Source of the DNA: Paracoccaceae bacterium
GTDB lineage: Bacteria; Pseudomonadota; Alphaproteobacteria; Rhodobacterales; Rhodobacteraceae
Direction: 5' to 3'
Length of the DNA stretch: 64,000 nucleotides
Assembly (NCBI GenBank): GCA_024236495.1
Contig: JACKKJ010000002.1
Coordinates: 456,001-520,000 of the forward strand
The notes under the pieces are model-generated. The model made no database searches. It was not told the origin of the DNA and saw only the letters and a program-made list of their open reading frames with translations. Made by a program: the position numbers and the translations under genes. Position 1 is the first letter of the stretch. Each line of letters starts with the position of its first letter. Positions 17,039-26,546 of the stretch are shown piece by piece.

Positions 17039-18220
17039 TTGCGGCTGGATATCTTCGTCCTGATCCTCGGCTATGTGCTGAGCCAGTTCTACCGCGCCTT
17101 TCTTGCCGTTCTGGCCCCGGTTCTGGGCCGCGAACTTGGCGTGACGGCATCGGACCTCGCGTTATCCTCGGGTCTGTGGTTCTTTTCCTTCGCGGTCATG
17201 CAGATCCCGGTCGGAATAGCTCTTGACAGGATCGGACCGCGCGCGACGGCGTCGGTCCTGCTGGCCCTCGGCGGGGCGGGCGGGGCGATGGTCTTCGCCC
17301 TGGCAGAGGGGCCGGTGGCCATCCATGTCGCCATGGTCATGATCGGGGTCGGCTGTTCGCCCGTCCTGATGGCAAGCTATTTCATCTTCGCCCGCCTCTA
17401 TTCGCCCGCGGTCTTCGGAACGCTGGCCGGAATGATGATCGGCTTCGGGTCGCTGGGCAACATCGCCGGGTCTGCCCCGCTTGCACTTCTGGTCGATGCC
17501 GTCGGCTGGCGGGCCGCGCTTTTCGGCCTTGCGGCGACGACGATGGTCGTTGCAGCGGCACTGGCCATCGTCGTGCGCGATCCCGAACGGATCAGGGCGC
17601 AGGACGGGGGGCGCGGATCGGTCGCGGATCTTCTGCGCCTTCCGGGTTTCTGGGCCATCCTTCCGCTGATGGCCGTGGCCTATGCCCCGGCCGCGTCGAT
17701 CCGGGGCCTTTGGGCGGGCCCCATGCTCAGCGACCTTTACGGCGCCGACAGCACGCGCATCGGAACCGCGACGCTTGCCATGGGGCTGGCGATGGTTGCC
17801 GGGAATTTCGCTTACGGCCCGCTCGACCGGCTGTTTGGAACCCGCAAGTGGGTGGTGTTCTGGGGGAACGCCCTTGCCGCCGTCGCGCTTGCAGTCCTGG
17901 CCATCGCGCCCGATTCCGGCTTCTGGACCGTCACCGCGCTTCTCGCGGCGCTTGGCCTGATGGGGTCGTCCTTTCCGGCGATCATGGCGCACGGGCGGGC
18001 ATTCTTTCCACCGCATCTGATCGGACGCGGGGTGACGTTTCTCAACATGTTCGGGATCGGTGGGGCAGGCATTCTTCAGTTTGCCTCTGGCGGGGTCTTC
18101 GGCGCGGCGGCGCAGGGCACACCCGACGCCGGCGCCTATACGGTGTTGCTTGTGTTCTTCCTCGTGCCGCTCCTGATCGGACTTGGCATCTATCTTCTGA
18201 GCCGCGAATCCCCTGAATAG
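17039..18220 (+). CDS. MFS transporter
   Basis: 393 aa starting at a TTG with AAGGAG upstream; twelve hydrophobic helices in two halves of six. The first loop carries the MFS signature region (PVGIALDRIGPRAT) and the second half repeats it weakly (GPLDRLFGTRK). It lies 57 bases downstream of the MttB-like gene and probably forms an operon with it, suggesting uptake of a methylated amine or betaine. The substrate is not identifiable from sequence. Confidence 0.85.
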   Translation: MRLDIFVLILGYVLSQFYRAFLAVLAPVLGRELGVTASDLALSSGLWFFSFAVMQIPVGIALDRIGPRATASVLLALGGAGGAMVFALAEGPVAIHVAMVMIGVGCSPVLMASYFIFARLYSPAVFGTLAGMMIGFGSLGNIAGSAPLALLVDAVGWRAALFGLAATTMVVAAALAIVVRDPERIRAQDGGRGSVADLLRLPGFWAILPLMAVAYAPAASIRGLWAGPMLSDLYGADSTRIGTATLAMGLAMVAGNFAYGPLDRLFGTRKWVVFWGNALAAVALAVLAIAPDSGFWTVTALLAALGLMGSSFPAIMAHGRAFFPPHLIGRGVTFLNMFGIGGAGILQFASGGVFGAAAQGTPDAGAYTVLLVFFLVPLLIGLGIYLLSRESPE

Positions 18221-18271
18221 GGTTCCGGCGACCGTCCGGCTGCGCTAGGCAGGTGTGACGAAGGAGCCAGG

Positions 18272-19321
18272 ATGCACATCGACCCGAGAACAATCGAGGT
18301 GATCGCCCCGAACCTCAAGCGGCGCCTGTCCGGCGTCACCGCGACGATCGCGCGCCTTGTACCGATCCAGTCAGGCATGATCGGCATTGCCGCGACCGGG
18401 CCGGGCCTGCCGCCCGACGTGCCGCACCTGCCGATCTGGCGGTGTTTCTTCCTGCCCCGCGACCGGGTCCGCGTCTGGCACGCCCGGCGCAACACCGAGA
18501 TGCTGCTGGGTCTGGTGCTGCGGCATGTCTTTCGCCGCCGCCTGAGGCTTCTTTTCACCTCCGCCTCCCAGCGCAGGCACAGCCGCTATACCAAGTGGCT
18601 GATCGACCGGATGGACCGCGTCATCGCCACGTCCCGCAAGACCGCGGCCTATCTGGAACACCCCGCCGACGTGGTCCTGCACGGAATCGGAACCGAAGGG
18701 TTTTCACCCGCAGGCGACCGCGCCGCGCTGCGCCAGAGCCTCGGCCTGCCGTGTGATGCCATCATCATCGGGTGTTACGGCCGCATCCGCGCGCAAAAGG
18801 GCACCGACGCCTTCGTTCACGCCGCGATCCGGCTGCTTCGCGACCGCCCGGGCGTCGTGGCCCTGGCGATGGGCCGCGCGACACCGGAACATGCCGCGTT
18901 CCTCAAGGGCCTTCGCGAAGAGGTGGCGCAGGCCGGCCTCGCGGACCGCATCCTTTTTCCGCCAGAGGTGACGGTGGACAGGATCGCCGACTGGTACCGG
19001 GTGCTTGACCTCTATGTCGCGCCGCAGCGGTGGGAAGGCTTCGGGCTGACACCGCTTGAGGCGATGGCCTGCGGCGTGCCGGTCGTCGCGACCCGCGTCG
19101 GTGCCTTCGAGGAACTGGTGGTCGACGGCGTCACCGGAAGCCTTGTTCCCCCCGGCGATGTTCCGGCGCTGGCGGATGCGATCGCCCGCTGGATCGATGC
19201 GCCGGCCAAGCTTTCGACTGCCGGGGCGGCATCGCGCGCGCATGTCCTGTCCCGCCACCGGATCGAGGGCGAGGCCGAGCGTCTGGTCGCGATCTACCGC
19301 GACCTGCTGGCAGGCGCCTGA
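18272..19321 (+). CDS. Glycosyltransferase family 4 protein, probable LPS core sugar transferase
   Basis: 349 aa of GT-B fold. The nucleotide-sugar half is clear: GCYGRIRAQKGTD, then APQRWEGFGLTPLEAMACGVPVVATRVGAFEELVVDGVTG in segments, with the E-x7-E motif in GLTPLEAMA. The N-terminal half (MHIDPRTIEVIAPNLKRRLSGVTATI) resembles LpcC-type mannosyltransferases of rhizobial and rhodobacterial lipopolysaccharide core. It is followed by a lipid A acyltransferase and a GT29-like protein, which supports an envelope role. The sugar donor is inferred only. Confidence 0.85.
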   Translation: MHIDPRTIEVIAPNLKRRLSGVTATIARLVPIQSGMIGIAATGPGLPPDVPHLPIWRCFFLPRDRVRVWHARRNTEMLLGLVLRHVFRRRLRLLFTSASQRRHSRYTKWLIDRMDRVIATSRKTAAYLEHPADVVLHGIGTEGFSPAGDRAALRQSLGLPCDAIIIGCYGRIRAQKGTDAFVHAAIRLLRDRPGVVALAMGRATPEHAAFLKGLREEVAQAGLADRILFPPEVTVDRIADWYRVLDLYVAPQRWEGFGLTPLEAMACGVPVVATRVGAFEELVVDGVTGSLVPPGDVPALADAIARWIDAPAKLSTAGAASRAHVLSRHRIEGEAERLVAIYRDLLAGA

Positions 19322-19414
19322 ACGCGCAGGCACCCACGCCGAGTTGCATGGGGGTGGGCCATCGGCTACCAGAGGCCATGGGAACCGAAGCGACGCGACA
19401 ATCCGCCTGAGATC

Positions 19415-20341
19415 GTGACCAAGAAGCCAGACCTTTCACAGCGCCTGCGCCGGATGGGCGATTGGCTCAGCGACCGCATCATTCGGGCCGTTCTGGGGGT
19501 GCTTCGTCTTGTCCCCTTCGACTTGCGGCGCGACCTGGGCGCGCGGTTCGTGGCCTCGGTGATCGCGCCGGTCGCGGGTTTTCGGACCCGCGTGCGCGAC
19601 AATCTTGCGCTGGTCATGCCCGACCTGCCCGAGGCCGAGGTCCGGCGGATGACCCGCGCCGTTCCGGCCAACATGGGCCGCGCGCTGGTCGAGCTTTATT
19701 CGCCGGAGGATCTGAAGGCCCGCGTCCGCGATGAACCCTTCGTCGGCCCCGGCGTGCCGGCGCTGGAAGAGGCCAACCGGACGGGGCGCGGCGTTCTTCT
19801 GGTCACCGGCCATATAGGAAACTACGATTCCCTGCGCGCGGCCTTGATCGCGCGGGGCTATCGCGTGGGCGGCCTTTACAAGCCCATGCGCAACCGTTTC
19901 TTCAACGAACACTACGTCGCCACCATTTCGCGCATCGGACAGCCGCTTTTCTCGCGGACCCGGCAGGGCATGGCCGCGATGGTCCGTTTCCTGCGCGAAG
20001 GCGGCATGGTCGGCGTCGTGCTTGACCAGCACACCGGGCTTGGCGAACCGGTGATGTTCATGGGCCGCCCCGCGATGACGGGGCTTGCCGTCGCCGAGAT
20101 GGCGCTGCGCTACGACGCGCTCGTCCTGCCCTGCTATGGCATCCGCCGCGCCGACGGCGGTTTTACGCTATGGTTCGAAACACCCGTCGAACCGACCGAC
20201 GCGCTGACGATGACGCAGGCGCTCAACGATGACCTTGAACGCCAGGTGCGCGCCCATATGGACCAGTGGCTCTGGACCCACCGGCGCTGGAAGGGCCCCC
20301 TGCCCGATGAGATGGACGACGGGTCGGAGGAAGAGGCGTGA
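19415..20341 (+). CDS. LpxL/HtrB-family lipid A lauroyl acyltransferase
   Basis: 308 aa from a GTG at 19415. Inner-membrane acyltransferase that adds a secondary acyl chain to Kdo2-lipid A. The catalytic HX4D motif is His133 to Asp138 in TGHIGNYD, followed by the LYKPMRNRFFNEHY substrate region and GVVLDQHTG further on. A hydrophobic N-terminal helix (about residues 20-52) anchors it. The end overlaps the next start (GTGA), so the two are translationally coupled. Confidence 0.9.
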   Translation: MTKKPDLSQRLRRMGDWLSDRIIRAVLGVLRLVPFDLRRDLGARFVASVIAPVAGFRTRVRDNLALVMPDLPEAEVRRMTRAVPANMGRALVELYSPEDLKARVRDEPFVGPGVPALEEANRTGRGVLLVTGHIGNYDSLRAALIARGYRVGGLYKPMRNRFFNEHYVATISRIGQPLFSRTRQGMAAMVRFLREGGMVGVVLDQHTGLGEPVMFMGRPAMTGLAVAEMALRYDALVLPCYGIRRADGGFTLWFETPVEPTDALTMTQALNDDLERQVRAHMDQWLWTHRRWKGPLPDEMDDGSEEEA

Positions 20342-20958
20342 ACCTGCTTTCGTTCCTTCTGGCACGGACGCTCAGGCGCGAAGCCACGCTGGCGGCGCTT
20401 TCGGTCGGACAGAACGCCCTCCTGGCCGACCTTGAGGGGCGCCGCGTCGCGCTTGTCGGCAACGCCCGGTCGCTGGCCAGCGGTCACAGCGGCAAGAAGA
20501 TCGACGCCGCGGATCTGGTCGTGCGCATCAACCGCGCGCCGATCCCCGATCCCGAGAGCCACGGCACGCGAACCGACTGGCTGGCGCTTGCCGTCCGCCC
20601 TGGCCGGACGGATATCGACCGGCTTGGGCCCGGACGCCTCCTGTGGATGTCGCACAAGCGCAAGCGCCTGCCATGGGACGTGGCCGCCACGCCCGGCTTC
20701 TACCTTCACCCCCTTGCCGACTGGGCCGCGCTGCGCGAAGAACTGGGGGCGCCGCCAACGACCGGGCTGATGATGATCGCCCTGCTGGCGCGCAGCCGCC
20801 TTGCCACGCTCGATCTCTACGGTTTCGATTTCTTCGCCTCCCTCTCGCTGACCGGCAGCCGCAGCGCGGCGCAGGTTCCCCATGACTTCGCGGCAGAGAA
20901 AGCCTGGGTGGACGCGCTGATGGTGCAGGATACGCGCATCCGCATGGCGGGCGTGTAA
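20338..20958 (+). CDS. GT29-like (sialyltransferase-fold) protein
   Basis: 206 aa from a GTG overlapping the acyltransferase stop. Three features match sialyltransferase motifs of family GT29. A motif-L-like segment lies at about 36-68 (VALVGNARSL, then KIDAADLVVRINRAPI). A motif-S-like segment lies at about 139-164 (PPTTGLMMIALL, then TLDLYGFDF). An H-x4-E pair lies at His182-Glu187. GT29 enzymes move CMP-sialic or related sugars and are best known in eukaryotes. Here the neighbours imply addition of a nine-carbon or Kdo-like sugar to LPS, which is inference. No signal peptide; the N-terminus could associate with the membrane. Confidence 0.7.
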   Translation: MNLLSFLLARTLRREATLAALSVGQNALLADLEGRRVALVGNARSLASGHSGKKIDAADLVVRINRAPIPDPESHGTRTDWLALAVRPGRTDIDRLGPGRLLWMSHKRKRLPWDVAATPGFYLHPLADWAALREELGAPPTTGLMMIALLARSRLATLDLYGFDFFASLSLTGSRSAAQVPHDFAAEKAWVDALMVQDTRIRMAGV

Positions 20959-21055
20959 CGCGCAACTTCGCAAATGCCGCAGTGCCGCAACTTGCCCTTT
21001 CATTGCGCATCGCTTTCGGCTAATGGGCCTCGTCCTTAACTTGAGGAGACCCCAG

Positions 21056-22078
21056 ATGGGCTACAAGGTCGTTGTCGCCGGCGCCACGGGGAATGTGGGC
21101 CGCGAAATGCTGAACATCCTCGCCGAGCGGGAATTTCCCGTCGACGAGATTGCCGCGCTTGCCAGCCGCAAGTCGCTTGGCACCGAAGTCACGTTCGGCG
21201 ACAAGACCCTGAAGACCAAGGACCTGGATACGTTCGACTTCACCGGTTGGGACATCGCGCTGTTTGCCGTGGGTTCCGACGCGACCAAGACCTACGCCCC
21301 CAAGGCCGCGGCCGCAGGCTGCGTCGTGATCGACAACTCCTCGCTCTATCGCTACGACCCGGAGATCCCGCTGGTCGTGCCGGAAGTGAACCCCGAGGCG
21401 GTGGACGGCTACAAGAAGCGCTACATCATCGCGAACCCCAACTGTTCGACCGCGCAGATGGTCGTCGCGCTGAAGCCGCTGCACGACCGCGCGCGGATCA
21501 AGCGTGTCGTCGTCTCGACCTACCAGTCGGTTTCGGGCGCGGGCAAGGCGGGCATCGACGAGCTTTGGGACCAGACCAAGTCGATCTACAACCCGGTCGA
21601 TGAAAAGCCGCCGGTGAAGTTCACCAAGCAGATCGCCTTCAACGTCATTCCGCACATCGACGTCTTCCTGGATTCCGGCGAAACCAAGGAAGAATGGAAG
21701 ATGGTGGCCGAGACGAAGAAGATCCTGGACAAGTCGATCAAGGTCACCGCGACCTGCGTGCGCGTGCCGGTCTTCGTCGGCCATTCCGAGGCCATCAACC
21801 TCGAGTTCGAGGATTTTCTGGACGAGGACGAGGCCCGCGACATCCTGCGCGAGGCGCCAGGCATCATGGTCGTCGACAAGAGGGAAAACGGCGGCTACAT
21901 CACGCCCATCGAATGCGTCGGCGAATACGCGACCTATGTCAGCCGGATCCGTCAGGACAGCACCATCGAGAACGGGCTGAACCTGTGGTGCGTTTCCGAC
22001 AACCTGCGCAAGGGGGCAGCGCTGAACGCGGTGCAGATCGCCGAAACGCTCGGCAACCGCTGCCTGAAGAAGGGCTGA
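21056..22078 (+). CDS. asd: Aspartate-semialdehyde dehydrogenase
   Basis: 340 aa from the ATG at 21056 with GAGGAG upstream; the in-frame ATG at 21023 has none. It reduces aspartyl phosphate to the semialdehyde, feeding lysine, diaminopimelate, methionine and threonine synthesis. The NADP-binding motif GATGNVGREM is at 9-18, the catalytic cysteine is Cys130 in NPNCSTAQM, and VVVSTYQSVSGAGKAG and RVPVFVGHSE follow. It is a single-gene unit with a hairpin after it. Confidence 0.97.
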   Translation: MGYKVVVAGATGNVGREMLNILAEREFPVDEIAALASRKSLGTEVTFGDKTLKTKDLDTFDFTGWDIALFAVGSDATKTYAPKAAAAGCVVIDNSSLYRYDPEIPLVVPEVNPEAVDGYKKRYIIANPNCSTAQMVVALKPLHDRARIKRVVVSTYQSVSGAGKAGIDELWDQTKSIYNPVDEKPPVKFTKQIAFNVIPHIDVFLDSGETKEEWKMVAETKKILDKSIKVTATCVRVPVFVGHSEAINLEFEDFLDEDEARDILREAPGIMVVDKRENGGYITPIECVGEYATYVSRIRQDSTIENGLNLWCVSDNLRKGAALNAVQIAETLGNRCLKKG

Positions 22079-22102
22079 CCCTTCCGGCCAGACCAAACGG
22101 AC

Positions 22103-22131
22103 CGGCGCCCCGCGGGGCGCCGATTTCGTTT
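22103..22131 (+). terminator. Probable terminator after asd
   Basis: A nine-bp perfect stem CGGCGCCCC / GGGGCGCCG with a two-base loop and a T-containing tail (ATTTCGTTT), 24 bases after the asd stop. It is convergent with tex. Confidence 0.7.
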
Positions 22132-22136
22132 GGGCC

Positions 22137-24464
22137 TCAGCGTTTCTTCAGCGCATCCATCAGCGCCGCGCCAAACGCCCCCTGCGACGGCGCCGGGCCG
22201 GACGACATGGGGCGCGCGCCCGGCTTGCCCTGCGGGCCTGGTTTGCCACCATCGCCGTGCAGCGCCTTGTCCTCGCGAGCGGATGCGCCACCGTCCTTGC
22301 GCATGGAAAGCCCGATCCGCTTGCGCGGCACATCGACCTCGGTCACGCGGACCTTGACCACATCGCCGGCCTTCACGACCTCATGCGGATCCTTGACGAA
22401 GCGGTCGGCCAACTGGCTGACATGCACCAGCCCGTCCTGGTGCACACCGATATCGACGAAGGCACCGAAGGCCGCGACATTGGTCACTGTCCCTTCCAGC
22501 ACCATGCCCGGTTTCAGATCCTTGATGTCCTCGACCCCCTCCGCGAAGGTCGCGGTCACGAAGCTGGGCCGGGGATCGCGCCCGGGTTTCTCCAGTTCCG
22601 ACAGGATGTCGCGCACGGTCGGCAGGCCGAAGCTGCCGGTGACGAAATCCTCGGCCCTGAGCCGTCGCAAGGCAGATGTATCGCCCATCAGAGCCCGGAT
22701 GTCCCGCCCGCAGGCCTTCACGATCTTGCGCGCGATGTCATATGCCTCGGGGTGGACGGCTGAGGCGTCCAGCGGCTCAGCGCCCTCACGGATGCGCAGG
22801 AAGCCAGCGCATTGCTCGAACGCGCGCGGGCCAAGGCGCGCCACTTCCAGGAGCGTCCTGCGCGACCGGAACGGCCCGTTGGCATCGCGATGCGCCACGA
22901 TGGCGTCCGCAAGCCCCGGCCCAAGGCCCGATACATGGGTCAAAAGCGCCGCCGACGCAGTGTTCAGATCGACGCCCACGGCGTTCACCGCATCCTCGAC
23001 CACCGCCTCAAGCGACTTCGCAAGGCGATACTGGTCCACATCGTGCTGGTACTGGCCGACCCCGATGGACTTCGGTTCGATCTTCACCAGCTCCGCCAGC
23101 GGATCCTGGAGGCGCCGGGCGATCGATACGGCGCCACGCAGTGACACGTCCAGCTCAGGGAACTCCCGCGCCGCGAGTTCCGACGCGGAATAGACCGAAG
23201 CGCCCGCCTCGGACACGACAACCTTGGTCGGCGTCTTCGTGCCTTTCGGCAAACGCTTCAGCGCGTCCGCGACGAAGCGTTCGGTTTCCCGGCTGGCCGT
23301 CCCGTTGCCGATGGCGATCAGTTCGACACCATGCCGCGCGATCATCGCCAGAAGTGCGGCTTCGGCGCCGTGCACGTCGCTTTTCGGCGGAAACGGATAC
23401 AGCGTGGCCGTTGCGATCAGCTTGCCCGTGGCGTCGACCACCGCCGCCTTGACCCCCGTCCGGATACCCGGATCAAGCCCGAGCGTCGCCTTCGCCCCCG
23501 CTGGCGCGGCCAGCAACAGATCCTTGAGGTTCCTTGCAAAGACCCCGATCGCCTCTTCATGCGCGCGGGCGCGCAGGTCCGACAGAAGTTCCAGCATCAT
23601 CGAGGTCGACAGCTTGACGCGCCAGGTCCAGCCTGCGGCGGCGCGCAGCCAGGTGTCGCCCGGCCGGCCACCGCCGGTCCCCAACGCCGCCGCCACGATA
23701 GCTTCCGCCCGCGCGCCGCCATCTTCGCCCGCAGGCGCGATGTCGATGGTGACGATGCCTTCGTTCGCCGCCCGCAGGATCGCCAGCGCCCGGTGCGACG
23801 CGATCTTCGACCAGGGTTCGCAATGGGCGAAATAGTCCGAATACTTGGCGCCCTTCTCTTCCTGCCCGGGCACGACCCGCGCGGCGATCTCCGCCTCTTT
23901 CCTCATGAAGGCGCGCAGATCGCCCAGAAGGGCGGCATTCTCGGCCAGCCCTTCCGCCACGATGTCGCGCGCACCGGTCAGCGCGTCCTTCACGCTGGAC
24001 ACGGCTTCGCTCACATAGGCGGCCGCCAGCGCCTCGGGCTCGGCGGCCCGGTCGGCAAGGATCGCCTCGGCCAGGGGGCCAAGCCCGTTTTCCCGCGCGA
24101 TCATCGCCTTGGTGCGGCGCTTGGGCTTGTAGGGCAGGTAGATATCCTCCAGCTCCGCCTTGGTTTCCGCCCGCGCGACCGCCGCCGCCAGATCGTCGGT
24201 GAGCTTGCCCTGTTCGTCGATCGAGGCGACGATGGCCGCCCGGCGCGCCTCTAGCTCGCGCAGGTAGTCCAGCCGGTCGGCCAGCTTGCGCAACTGCGTG
24301 TCGTCCAGCCCCCCGGTGGCCTCCTTGCGATAGCGCGCAACGAAGGGGACCGTCGCGCCGCCGTCCAGAAGCTCCACCGCGGCATCGACCTGGCGGGGCG
24401 TGGCGCCGATTTCCCCGGCGATGATCCGGGCGATGCGCTGGGTCGTGTCCACCTGTGCCTCCAT
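22137..24464 (-). CDS. tex: Tex-family RNA-binding protein (S1 domain)
   Basis: 775 aa, the usual Tex length. Domains in order: N-terminal Tex helical region (ATVPFVARYRKEATGGLDD, then EDIYLPYKPKRRTKA), a YqgF/RNase H-like domain (LGLDPGIRTGVKAAVVD at about 330), helix-hairpin-helix segments (HVSGLGPGLADAIVAHR; LGPRAFEQCAGFLRI), and a C-terminal S1 domain at about 650-720 (GMVLEGTVTNVAAFGAFVDIGVHQDGLVH). Tex proteins bind nucleic acid and affect transcription and toxin or stress gene expression. Low-complexity Gly/Pro/Lys tail. It starts 45 bases after pbpC. Confidence 0.94.
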   Translation of the reverse strand: MEAQVDTTQRIARIIAGEIGATPRQVDAAVELLDGGATVPFVARYRKEATGGLDDTQLRKLADRLDYLRELEARRAAIVASIDEQGKLTDDLAAAVARAETKAELEDIYLPYKPKRRTKAMIARENGLGPLAEAILADRAAEPEALAAAYVSEAVSSVKDALTGARDIVAEGLAENAALLGDLRAFMRKEAEIAARVVPGQEEKGAKYSDYFAHCEPWSKIASHRALAILRAANEGIVTIDIAPAGEDGGARAEAIVAAALGTGGGRPGDTWLRAAAGWTWRVKLSTSMMLELLSDLRARAHEEAIGVFARNLKDLLLAAPAGAKATLGLDPGIRTGVKAAVVDATGKLIATATLYPFPPKSDVHGAEAALLAMIARHGVELIAIGNGTASRETERFVADALKRLPKGTKTPTKVVVSEAGASVYSASELAAREFPELDVSLRGAVSIARRLQDPLAELVKIEPKSIGVGQYQHDVDQYRLAKSLEAVVEDAVNAVGVDLNTASAALLTHVSGLGPGLADAIVAHRDANGPFRSRRTLLEVARLGPRAFEQCAGFLRIREGAEPLDASAVHPEAYDIARKIVKACGRDIRALMGDTSALRRLRAEDFVTGSFGLPTVRDILSELEKPGRDPRPSFVTATFAEGVEDIKDLKPGMVLEGTVTNVAAFGAFVDIGVHQDGLVHVSQLADRFVKDPHEVVKAGDVVKVRVTEVDVPRKRIGLSMRKDGGASAREDKALHGDGGKPGPQGKPGARPMSSGPAPSQGAFGAALMDALKKR

Positions 24465-24509
24465 GATTGCGGAGCGCCTTCTTAGCGGCGCGCGGGGCCA
24501 AGGCCAAGG

Positions 24510-26546
24510 TCAGTTCACCGTGACCGAAACGGCGGCGCTGCGGCCCTGCGCGTCGATCACCGAGAGGCGGTAGAAGCCGCGCCCTCCCAGCCGCAGCAGC
24601 GTTTCGCGCCCGGCCTGCCGGATGGCGGCGGGCGCGCCGTTGACCATCCACAGGAAGGGCGCGGTTCCATCGCGGACCCGGACCGCCAGCGCGCCGTCCG
24701 GCGCCTCCATCGTCGCACCGTCGGGCGGGAAGGCCACTTTCGGATCGTCCGGCACCGACGCCGAAAACGCGGCGCCCCTGGGCCGGAACTGGCGAAGCGG
24801 TTGCGGCAGCCGGTCGTTCGGCAGGATCAGCGTCGTGGGCGGCGGGGGCGGCAGCGGATCGAAGCGCGGCTTCAGCCGGCCGAACACCTCGAACAGGATC
24901 GGCGCCGCCAGATCGCCCCCGAAGGCGCCGGGCACCGGGGTGCCGTCGGCGCGCCCCATCCAGACACCGGCAACATGCGCGCCGTCGAAGCCCACCGCGA
25001 GCGCGTCGCGGTGGCCATAGCTCGTTCCGGTCTTGTAGGCCAGCCGCCCCGGCACGGCCCCCGCGGGGGGCGGCAGGCGCGACAGGGTATCGGTGACAAG
25101 CCAGGCGGCCTCTGCCCCGAAAAGACGCTGCGGCAGGGCCTCCGACTTGCCGGGAAGGGCCGAAAGACGCACCGGCGCGCCCAGCCGGGCAAGACCGGCG
25201 TACCCTTGGACAAGATCCTGCAGCGATATCCCCAGACCGCCCAGCGCCACGGCAAGCCCGGGCACGCCGCCCGGCACCTCGGCACGCGCCCCCGCCCGGC
25301 GAAGCGTGGCCAGAAGGTTCGCCGGACCCAGCGCCTCGGTCAGGCTGACGACGGGAATGTTCAACGACTGGATCAGCGCCTCGCGCACCGGAAGGGTGCC
25401 GCGGAAGTGCCGGTCGAAATTCTGCGGTTCATAGCCGCCGAACGCCATGGGGCGGTCGTCGATCAGCGTTTCGGGATGTGCCAGTCCCTGATCGAAGGCC
25501 AGCGCGTAGACGAAGGGCTTCAGCGTCGAACCGGGCGACCGCAGCGCCTGCGTCATGTCGATAAAGCCGTTGCGCGCCTCATCGCCCCAGTCGGCCGCCC
25601 CGACAGAGGCGAGGATTTCGCCGGTCCGGTGATCCGCAACCACGATGGCCACCGACAGACGATCGCCCGCCCGGTTGGCCGCATCCTCAGCCAGCTTTTC
25701 CAAGGCCGCCTGCAGCGCCCGATCCAGCGTCGTGTGGTGAACGCGGGAAGACGGGTCTGCCCGCCGCAGCGCCTCTGACAAAAGCGCGGCGTGGTCTGGG
25801 AAATCGCGCCGCAGCGCCGGAACAGGTTCGGTCCGCGCGGCCGCCGCCCGTTCGGCGGTCAGGACGCCCGCGGCTTCCACCCGCGCCAGCACGCGGTCGC
25901 GCGCTTCGGACGCCGCGCCGGGAAAGCGGTCTGGCCGCCGACGCTCCGGGCTTTGCGGGATCGCGACCAGAAGCGCCGCCTCTGCCGCCGTCAGATGCCA
26001 GGGCTCCTTGCCGAGATAGGCGAGCGACGCGGCGCGAACGCCCTCGAGGTTGCCGCCATAGGGCGCAAGGCGAAGGTAAAGATCCAGGATCGCCTGCTTT
26101 GGCAGTCGCCGCTCCAGCGCCAGCGCTACGCGGATCTGGCGCAGCTTGCCCGCCCAGCGCCCGGTTCCGCTACCCTCCAGCAGCCGCGCGACCTGCATGG
26201 TCAGTGTGGATCCGCCCGAAACCACCTGTCCATTCGCCAGCGCCTGCCACGCGGCGCGCAACAATGCCGCGGCATCGATCCCGGAATGATCCGCGAACCG
26301 GCGATCCTCGTAGGTCGTCAGCATCTTCAGAAACAGGGGATCGACCGCCCCCGGCTCCAGCCGCCAGCGCCCGTCCGCCACTGTGAAGGCACGCAGGAGC
26401 CTGTCGTCCCTGTCGCGCACCTCGACCGAGGTTTCGATCGACAGGGGCGGCAGGATCGTCGCGTCCACCCAGCCGTCGAATCCGTCGCGCGCGACCCCGC
26501 CGGCAAACAGCAGGGCCGCCGCCAGAAAGATGCCCCGGGCGCGCAT
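24510..26546 (-). CDS. pbpC: Penicillin-binding protein 1C
   Basis: 678 aa bifunctional peptidoglycan synthase. An N-terminal membrane anchor (about 5-20) precedes the GT51 glycosyltransferase domain, with the catalytic Glu80 in TYEDRRF and the GGSTLTMQVARLL motif at 111-123. The transpeptidase domain follows, with SPGSTLKP (Ser340, Lys343), SLN at 394-396 and KTGTS at 505-509. The PBP1C-specific C-terminal domain is about 585-678. All catalytic motifs are intact. Its start follows the alpha-2-macroglobulin stop without a gap, the same pairing as yfhM-pbpC in enterobacteria, suggesting joint envelope defence or repair. Confidence 0.95.
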   Translation of the reverse strand: MRARGIFLAAALLFAGGVARDGFDGWVDATILPPLSIETSVEVRDRDDRLLRAFTVADGRWRLEPGAVDPLFLKMLTTYEDRRFADHSGIDAAALLRAAWQALANGQVVSGGSTLTMQVARLLEGSGTGRWAGKLRQIRVALALERRLPKQAILDLYLRLAPYGGNLEGVRAASLAYLGKEPWHLTAAEAALLVAIPQSPERRRPDRFPGAASEARDRVLARVEAAGVLTAERAAAARTEPVPALRRDFPDHAALLSEALRRADPSSRVHHTTLDRALQAALEKLAEDAANRAGDRLSVAIVVADHRTGEILASVGAADWGDEARNGFIDMTQALRSPGSTLKPFVYALAFDQGLAHPETLIDDRPMAFGGYEPQNFDRHFRGTLPVREALIQSLNIPVVSLTEALGPANLLATLRRAGARAEVPGGVPGLAVALGGLGISLQDLVQGYAGLARLGAPVRLSALPGKSEALPQRLFGAEAAWLVTDTLSRLPPPAGAVPGRLAYKTGTSYGHRDALAVGFDGAHVAGVWMGRADGTPVPGAFGGDLAAPILFEVFGRLKPRFDPLPPPPPTTLILPNDRLPQPLRQFRPRGAAFSASVPDDPKVAFPPDGATMEAPDGALAVRVRDGTAPFLWMVNGAPAAIRQAGRETLLRLGGRGFYRLSVIDAQGRSAAVSVTVN

